In this document: positions 57,796 to 64,000 of the stretch, in pieces
Layout: every line of letters begins with the position of its first letter
Numbering within the stretch: position 1 is the first letter of the stretch
Notes under the pieces: generated by a model
What the model saw: only the letters and a program-made list of their open reading frames with translations
Told to the model about the DNA's origin: nothing
Databases searched by the model: none
Made by a program: the position numbers and the translations under genes
NCBI GenBank assembly: GCA_038373885.1
Contig: JAWZYV010019958.1
Location: 558,001-622,000, forward strand
Direction: 5' to 3'
DNA: 64,000 nucleotides
Origin: Cheiracanthium punctorium
Lineage: Eukaryota; Arthropoda; Arachnida; Araneae; Cheiracanthiidae

Positions 57796-59400
57796 TCTGT
57801 GATAAATCTTTACGATTAAAATTGTAAATTTCTCTATAGTGCTTCAATTTAAACATAAAATATTTATTTTTTCTAATTCAAAGGAAATGCATCTTCCATA
57901 AATAAATTCTATAAAGGTAAATTCAATCTTCTTACATAAATATAGATGCTATAAAAAAGTATAATCTTACATAAACATGATTTAAACATAATTTTCCTTT
58001 ATAAACTCACACTTAAGAAAAGAAAAAAACGCAATTTAAATTATTAGTACAAAAGCACAATTTGAAATCATAAAATCAAACACAGAATAGATCAAAAATA
58101 TTCTTTTACAATAACTTTAACAACTACTTAAACGTTGGCAATAATAGAACAAACGGATGACTGAACAAATGAACTTCTAATATCGAATAAATCAAAAATA
58201 CATCGTATCCTACTATATAGTTATGGTGATTCCTGACTAACACAATTCCAGTTCAACCACTCAAAAGTTTGCTAAATTCGTAAAATTCTTCCCGCAACTT
58301 TTCCAAGGTTGCCCATAACTAGCATAGGCGATGATAAAATAAATGAGTGAAATCATCATCTGAGGTGAATCAAACTATATGAAATAAAACTGATGGCTGA
58401 TCACATGCAAAATTAATTTGAATTTCGGTTGTGAGTCCAATTCAGGAATCGATCGTATCATTATAAATTTTTTCATCGGGGTTTCAAATATAGTTTCATT
58501 ATAAACGGTTGTCACACACAAAAAAAAAAAAAAATAGTCAGCACAATTACATTTAAATATTTATCGTCAACTTGGCGGAATAAGGCAGTTAAAAGTAGAA
58601 TTCAACCTAGTGCTGTAATAAAAAACTAAAAATTTTTATGTTACATCACAGGATCTTTTTCCTTTCTGCGTATCACTGCAAAGGATGTAATTTTGATTTT
58701 CATTTAAATTATTCAGTTGAGCTGAAACTTTCATGTATTTTTGAAATTCACAGCGCATGTGTGTGTGTGTGTTTCAATAAAATACTTGAAAAATATTTAC
58801 AATACCCATAGTTTTAGTATCTACGCTGGAACACATTTACTTTTACATTAGTTACAAAAGGGTGAAGTAATAAATGCAGACAATTTTTGACATAAGATTT
58901 ACAAATAGTTTCATATTAATAACTATGAATTAAGAATAATTAAATTATTTATGTATATTCCATTAAGGTGCTTGTAGGGAATGGCAAAAGTGGTTGGTTT
59001 CCTCTTTTTCTTTCACTGGTTGCCAGAACGACAGTTTTAAATAAAAATAACTTTTTTATTCTAAAAAACTTATATAGCTGAAAGGTGTAATATATAGTTA
59101 TTAAAATATTTATTTGTCTGTGTACTGAATTTCAACTTCCATTTATTTTGTTTCTTTGCAAAATTAATTTTCACTATTATATATCGATGATTATTTTTTA
59201 ATCTGCCCCAAAGTTATTTCATTGTTCTTACTACAAGTATCGCATCAACTGTATTTCCAAAACGATCAATAGATGGCACTACCATCCAAAAGGAAAATTT
59301 TACATTTTGAGCACTTCAGAGTGTTTTTCCAGTCACATGACCTAGCTGAATCATTTCCTGGACCCACACGTCCCTGCACGTGGTTGCGACTAGAACTATG
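57796..59400. other. Long non-coding stretch
   Basis: Holds a poly-A at about 58519-58534 and a GT run at 58757-58771. No exons or elements found. The last 100 bases may be the decayed 5' part of the Tc1 copy that follows. Confidence 0.45.
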
Positions 59401-59789
59401 ATGAGCCAGCAATACATTGATGAAGTTCTACTGCCTGATGTTTGCTTTTTACGTGATGCTGTCGGTGATAAATTTGTTTTCATGGACAGCAACGCACCAT
59501 GTCATCGATCACTCGCTTTCAGGATTATCTAGACAGCAAAGGTATACAACGACTCGTATGTCCAGCGCGTTCTCCAGATCTGAAACCCATTGAAAATGTT
59601 TGGGATGCTTTGGGGAGGCGACTTGCTGCCGAAACTGTCCTCCCAATAAACAAGAAAACCCTCATCTGTGCACTGACAGAGGAATGGGATAAATTGCCTC
59701 AACAGCTGCTGGATACTGTTATGCAAAGCATGATAATGTGGAATATTGCATCGCACTGTAGAATATTGCATTCGCACTCCACGGTGGAC
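59401..59789 (+). pseudogene. Tc1-like transposase C-terminal fossil
   Basis: From 59401 the frame reads MSQQYIDEVLLPDVCF and GDKFVFMDSNAPCHRS. A one-base shift near 59517 follows, then QDYLDSKGIQRLVCPARSPD, LKPIENVWDALGRRLAAE and EEWDKLPQQLLDTVMQSM. This is the Tc1 pattern YxDEVL...FMDDNAxxH...SPDLNPIENxWD with the E of the DD34E triad in PIEN. The aspartate before NAPCH is S. The first catalytic D and the DNA-binding N-terminus are missing. The right side is cut by a MITE insertion at 59790. Confidence 0.9.
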
Positions 59790-60781
59790 CAGGGTGGCTA
59801 CAGAAATTGAGAAAAAAAGTTCCCTGATTTTTCCCTGATTTCCCTGACAATCTTTATCAAATTTCCAGAACTAATTATGTACATACATACCATAATCTTT
59901 CATATAAATCGCCATTGTGTATCATGCACCAACAGGTGAATGCTTCATATAGGGAAATAAATAATAGAAAACCACAAAAATGCTTAATATTAATAAAATT
60001 GTAGTTCAGTTTCATAAATCCAAACATAAGATTTAGTCTAACCCTAAAAGACAATATGTAGCAGAAAGTTTCCTCGTTTTATAAAGGTGGTGTTCAATTT
60101 TAAGCATAAGGATGACTGATCAAAATAAACTGGCAACCTAGTCAACTTATTTTATTTCAATCAATGTATCGTTTCAAATTAAAAAAAATAAAATATGTAA
60201 AAAGGCTTAAAAATGAGCACTATCTATAAAAAAATCGTCTTGCGGGGGAGCTTAGCAGGCATCACTCAAATGTCCCATCACTTTAAAAAACACAAGGGCG
60301 CAGTAAGTAATAGACTAAATCATCTTTTACCATTCATTTAACCTATGACTTTATTCAGGAAGCAATTCACATGCCGATATGATTCGCATATCCGATTTCT
60401 TGTATGATCCGCATCTTAGAACGAGCCCGAATACATGCACTTTTTCGGATTCGTATAGTGATAGTGCCTACATCACTTAAAACTACATCACTTAGTCTCG
60501 GATTCATATTTCTATGTCCTCGTATGATCTGTATTCTGGTTTCGGATTCGTAAAATGTCTGTATCTGTGCATCAGTTGAGCGTCATGTGATCCAGAACGG
60601 AACCGCGCATCAAATTGGCAATTAAAAATGATCTAGTTCACTAGGCAGAAACAAAAGTTCCCTGATTTTTAAATATTTTTGCAAAATTCCCTGATATTTC
60701 CATGATTTTTCCAGATCGAAAAAGTACCCTGATTTTTCCATGATTTCCCTGATTTCCATGATCTGTCGACACCCTGTGGAC
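59785..60781. mobile_element. MITE with CAGGGTGG ends and 5-bp TSD, inserted in Tc1
   Basis: The element spans 59790-60776 (987 bp), starting CAGGGTGGCTACAG and ending CTGTCGACACCCTG. TGGAC flanks both sides (59785-59789, 60777-60781). Ends carry repeated CCCTGATTTTTCC and CCCTGATTTCC words, related to the CCCTGACTTTTCC words of 41278-41597. The centre (59880-60640) is AT-rich with unknown content, including GATTCG(T/C)A-type repeats at 60380-60560. Confidence 0.8.
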
Positions 60782-61360
60782 ATGTCCTGTACTGATACCT
60801 TTCTCCAAGGTGCCTCCTGACTTTCATATGCATTGTTCCATTTCTCCATACACAGCATCATTGTTTTTCTTTAAGATGTTTCATAAAGAAAAAAAACCCT
60901 CCCAAGCCCTTTATTGTATTTTCCAGAGCAATAAAGGGCCTTTTTTTTTAATGTACGAATAGTGTGGCAACAATATTTTATCAATTGTAATCTGTCCTCA
61001 GCAATTGTCCAGCAGTGTATTTAGAAGTGCATCAAACAATTTAACTCATCCATCAATTGATAACTATAAAAATTGGGAAAACTGATTTCAGAACACAGAA
61101 GAATGCTATGCAAATTTTGTATTACATCCAATGGTTGGATTGCACAACACCATATCAAATCAAATATTTTTTTTTTCCTATTTCACTTCTAATTTAATGT
61201 TTGTTCATTCATAAAAAGTGAATAGATAAGTTTTTTTTAAACTACTTTTCTCTTTTATCCTTAAAATAAATAAAAATAATTACTACATGTAAGTTTTTTA
61301 GTGAGTATAAAATAAATTTTTTAAAAATTAAAACTCACTGAATTATCCAAATGTATGAAA
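60782..61360. other. Non-coding
   Basis: The left part may be the remaining 3' flank of the interrupted Tc1 copy. A local inverted pair near 60890-60945 (CCCTTTATTG and CAATAAAGGG) forms a hairpin. Confidence 0.4.
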
Positions 61361-62868
61361 TCTATAATAATAAAAAAATGAATGTTTGTAAATCTGTCTG
61401 TCTGTATGTGTGCGGTCTCCAGACAAACCTACTGCCTGCAGAACTCTGAAAATTTGAATATATAATCCCATGAGTCCGATAATGTGCACCTGAGAATCAG
61501 AATTTTAAAATTTTAATTACTTTTTTAATTATTAATTAAAAACTGTTTTCAGGATGCCATGATCGGCGAGTTTCGCCAGCATGATACTGTGAAACAAAAT
61601 CGCATGCATTGGAAAACATGAACTGGCACGCAAATTTAGTGAGTTTTGCGCCAATCTATATCAATAAAAATGAATGTCTGAAAATCTGCAAGCGTGCGAT
61701 GTCCAGAAAAGACTACTGGACGCAGAACTCTGAAAATTCGAACATATGAGCCCATTCCTTCGGTAATGTACACCTGAGGCTCAGAATTTTGAAATTTTAA
61801 TTACTTTTTAAATTATTAATTAGAAACCGATTTTAGATCGTCATGTTTGGCGAACTTTGGCCTCATGAAAAGATTTATGCTTGAAGTGAGTGGTAACCGC
61901 AAAAGTAAAAAACCGTTTTTTACGTTGCCATGCTTGGCGAGTTTTGCCCGAATGCTACTATAAAACAAATCGTTTGCATTTGAGAAGCATGAAATGGCAC
62001 GAAACTTTCATCAGGTTTACGCCAAATCTATCTATCTCTATAATAATAAAAATGAATGTTTGTAAATCTGTCTGTGTGCGGTCTCCAGACAAATCTACTG
62101 CACACAGAACTCTGAAAATTTGAATATATAAGCCCATGAATGCCGATAATGTGCACCTGAGAATCAGAATTTTAAAATTTTAATTTACTTTTTAATTATT
62201 AATTAAAAACTGTTCTAAAACGGAGATTTTCTTACCCTGTGTTACGAATTTTGGGAGCAACTCGCTGTTCTGTGGTTCAAAACAGTTTAAAATTCGTATT
62301 CTACGCGTTAAATAGTTAGATTTTGCTTTTTGTTGCATCACTATGGAATGTTCTGGAAATCTCGGGTTCTATGGGTCGTAGGTCTTCGAAAACCTAATTT
62401 TTGGGGACTTATTTTTGGTGCCAATTTTGGCGATATTTTGCCAAAACTCGCCAAGTTTGACGATTTTTCTGTCATTTGGCATGTTTTTCCTAATGGGACC
62501 TTTTCATGAAATTTTTTATGGTATTTAATACGTTTAATGACCTAACATTTCCTAATTTTAAGAAATTTAAATCGAAAATTGTGGATTTTACAAGATAATT
62601 TGCTTAATTGGATGAAATATTTAATAACTCCAGCAATTTTAATGCAAATTACACGATATTTCTGGGGGAAATATGTGACGGCCACGGCAGTGAGTTGTCT
62701 TAAGTGGTACGTTTGTAAGTACGTATCTGAAACTCTGGAACGATTATCTGCACATTCTGTTATACAATTGCGGCCTAGAGTACTAATCTGGAGTTGCAGT
62801 TTACATGTCAGATTTTGTAAATCGCATAATTTAAGGGGTTCACGGGCAATGCCGTGCGGGACTGCTAG
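61361..62868 (+). mobile_element. Helitron, non-autonomous, both ends visible
   Basis: Starts TCTATAATAATAAAAAAATG after an A and ends CTAG (62865-62868) before a T, the A/T target context of Helitrons. The 3' end has a hairpin CACGGGCAATGCCGTG (about 62841-62856) shortly before GGGACTGCTAG. Inside, the 5' unit is partly repeated three times (from 61361, about 61667 and about 62035). Each has AATGAATGT-TG-AAATCTG, CAGAACTCTGAAAATT-GAA and AATGTRCACCTGAG. No Rep or helicase motif is present. A 99-codon ORF at the 3' end is not supported. Confidence 0.85.
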
Positions 62869-63478
62869 TAAAGAATAAAGTATTTTAAATAATTTATTTT
62901 TTATAAAAAATTATCTTTTAAAGCATTAAATTTTCTTTCTTAAACTTTGGTTTAATCAACCTCAAAAAGAAAAAACATTAAAAATTGTATCAATCAGATA
63001 TTTTGTTTTAACTATCAATTATTTAATCAGTTGATTAAAATAAGTAATATCCTTTTACAAAAATAGTTAAACAATTTATGTGTTAAAAAATAAAAATTAA
63101 AAAAATCCAAAATTATTCTAAATTTTTTCAGTTTTTTAAAATTGAAAATAAGCTTAAATTGACGATAGTGTGTGTTTGTTCTATGAATAACCTAATTGTT
63201 AACTTATGACAGAATGTATTCCCCAGAATTAGCATTATTTTGCTTTTAATTTTGTTTTCTTCATTGGACTATATTCCGTATACGGTGCTTTGTTTACACA
63301 TCAATGGTGAACAATTTGATGCGAGAGTGAGCGATGCACCGCCAAAGAAGTTACCTGACAGTGGTAGTTATGACTGGCAACCATAAAGAATACGTGTTTC
63401 GTCAGGTTTGGGAATTTGAAATTGTTTCTGTTATTGATGGAAGGGAATGAAATGTGTTATGTTAATAAATGAAAAGAA
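62869..63478. other. Non-coding
   Basis: AT-rich to 63240, then a slightly GC-richer patch at 63280-63420 without splice-bounded open frames that I could defend. Confidence 0.45.
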
Positions 63479-63582
63479 TTTTTGTGTGTTTGTTAGAAAT
63501 ATAGTGTGAATTAAAAGCTAAATATAAGAATTTGTGTGTGTTTGTTAGAAATAGGGTGTGAATATAAAGCTAAATAAAAGAA
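63479..63582. repeat. Two-copy tandem repeat, ~52-bp unit
   Basis: TTTGTGTGTTTGTTAGAAAT, then A-GTGTGAAT-AAAGCTAAAT is repeated twice with small changes. Confidence 0.85.
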
Positions 63583-63793
63583 AGCATGCTGGTGTTACGT
63601 TATAAGCCGGTTGGTGTTGGGAACATTTCTGAGGGGTTATTTAAAAAAAAATAAAGGTAAGTTCTCTTTTTTAACAAATCTTTGCAATGTTTAAGGTTTT
63701 TAATGTGAATTTTAAATTGATATTTGATGTGTTTATGTTTTCGTAAGTGCTATTTATGTGCTATTCTAATCATACTGACTTTATAAGAGGTGT

Positions 63794-64000
63794 ACAACTA
63801 GGTTGTTTAATCCACCGATGTTTTTTTGAGTTGAAAACGGGCCAGTGTTTGCCCAGTTTACATTAGCTGTACAACTAGGTTGCTTAATTCGCTGTTGTTT
63901 TTTTAGTTAAAAACGGTCCACTGGTTGCGTAGTTTACATAGCTGTATAACTAGGTTGCTGAATCCACTGAGGTTTTATTAGTTAAAAACGGTCCACTGGT
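63794..64000. repeat. Satellite-like tandem array, ~76-bp unit, running off the edge
   Basis: Units start ACAACTAGGTTG at 63794 and 63871 and ATAACTAGGTTG at 63946. Each continues with TTTTTTxAGTTxAAAACGG and CCAGTG/CCACTGG. The array is not finished at 64000, so total length is unknown. Confidence 0.9.

Noticed and set aside
1..64000. A novel multi-gene system or biosynthetic/defence cluster
   Set aside because: No run of intact genes exists in the window; the organised signals are transposons, repeats and at most one or two exons.

Overview
The window is eukaryotic nuclear DNA. It is AT-rich, has long non-coding stretches, no operon-like ORF packing and no long intact ORF (longest about 167 codons, without coding character). 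Transposon remnants, tandem repeats and microsatellites fill most of it. The mix of hAT, pogo/Tigger-like, Tc1/mariner-like and Helitron DNA transposons, tRNA-headed SINE-like sequences and a fossil reverse transcriptase suggests an arthropod, possibly a chelicerate such as a spider. That assignment is inference and not proven by the sequence.

Possible host gene content is small. One convincing exon-like block lies on the minus strand (2691-2859) with a good acceptor, a good donor, one open frame and a well-placed ATG. A second, weaker candidate is a GC/CpG-richer block at 23.25-23.8 kb with a short open reading start, a GTGAGT donor and upstream CCAAT and E-box motifs on the same strand. They could be 5' exons of one long-intron minus-strand gene continuing past the left edge, but the 23.25 kb ATG frame does not continue openly into the 2.7 kb exon, so the link is unproven.

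Layout: 0-9.6 kb holds the exon, mariner-like and Helitron ends and a 1.4 kb inverted-repeat structure with tRNA-like cores. 9.6-19 kb is nested remnants, including two opposed pogo-like ends. 19-22.3 kb has two hAT elements with perfect 8-bp target duplications (TSDs). 26.6-29 kb has two tandem arrays. 29-34.7 kb has SINE-like sequences and hAT elements. 35.7-36.1 kb is a Helitron helicase fossil. 39-50 kb is a dense nest of tandem repeats, a MITE with 5-bp TSD, pogo-like elements, a 2.6 kb hAT and a mariner-like element with long inverted ends. 51-54.3 kb has hAT transposase fossils and two adjacent near-perfect hairpins. 54.8-56.2 kb is a decayed reverse transcriptase. 57-63 kb has Helitron and Tc1 remnants, and the right edge enters a roughly 76-bp satellite.

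The most useful observations are insertions dated by target duplications, two of them with paralogous empty sites in the same window; a MITE family with CAGGGT ends and 5-bp duplications; local inverted duplications that look like template-switch events; and the reverse-transcriptase fossil. I found no sign of a new defence system, gene cluster or other novel biochemical system.
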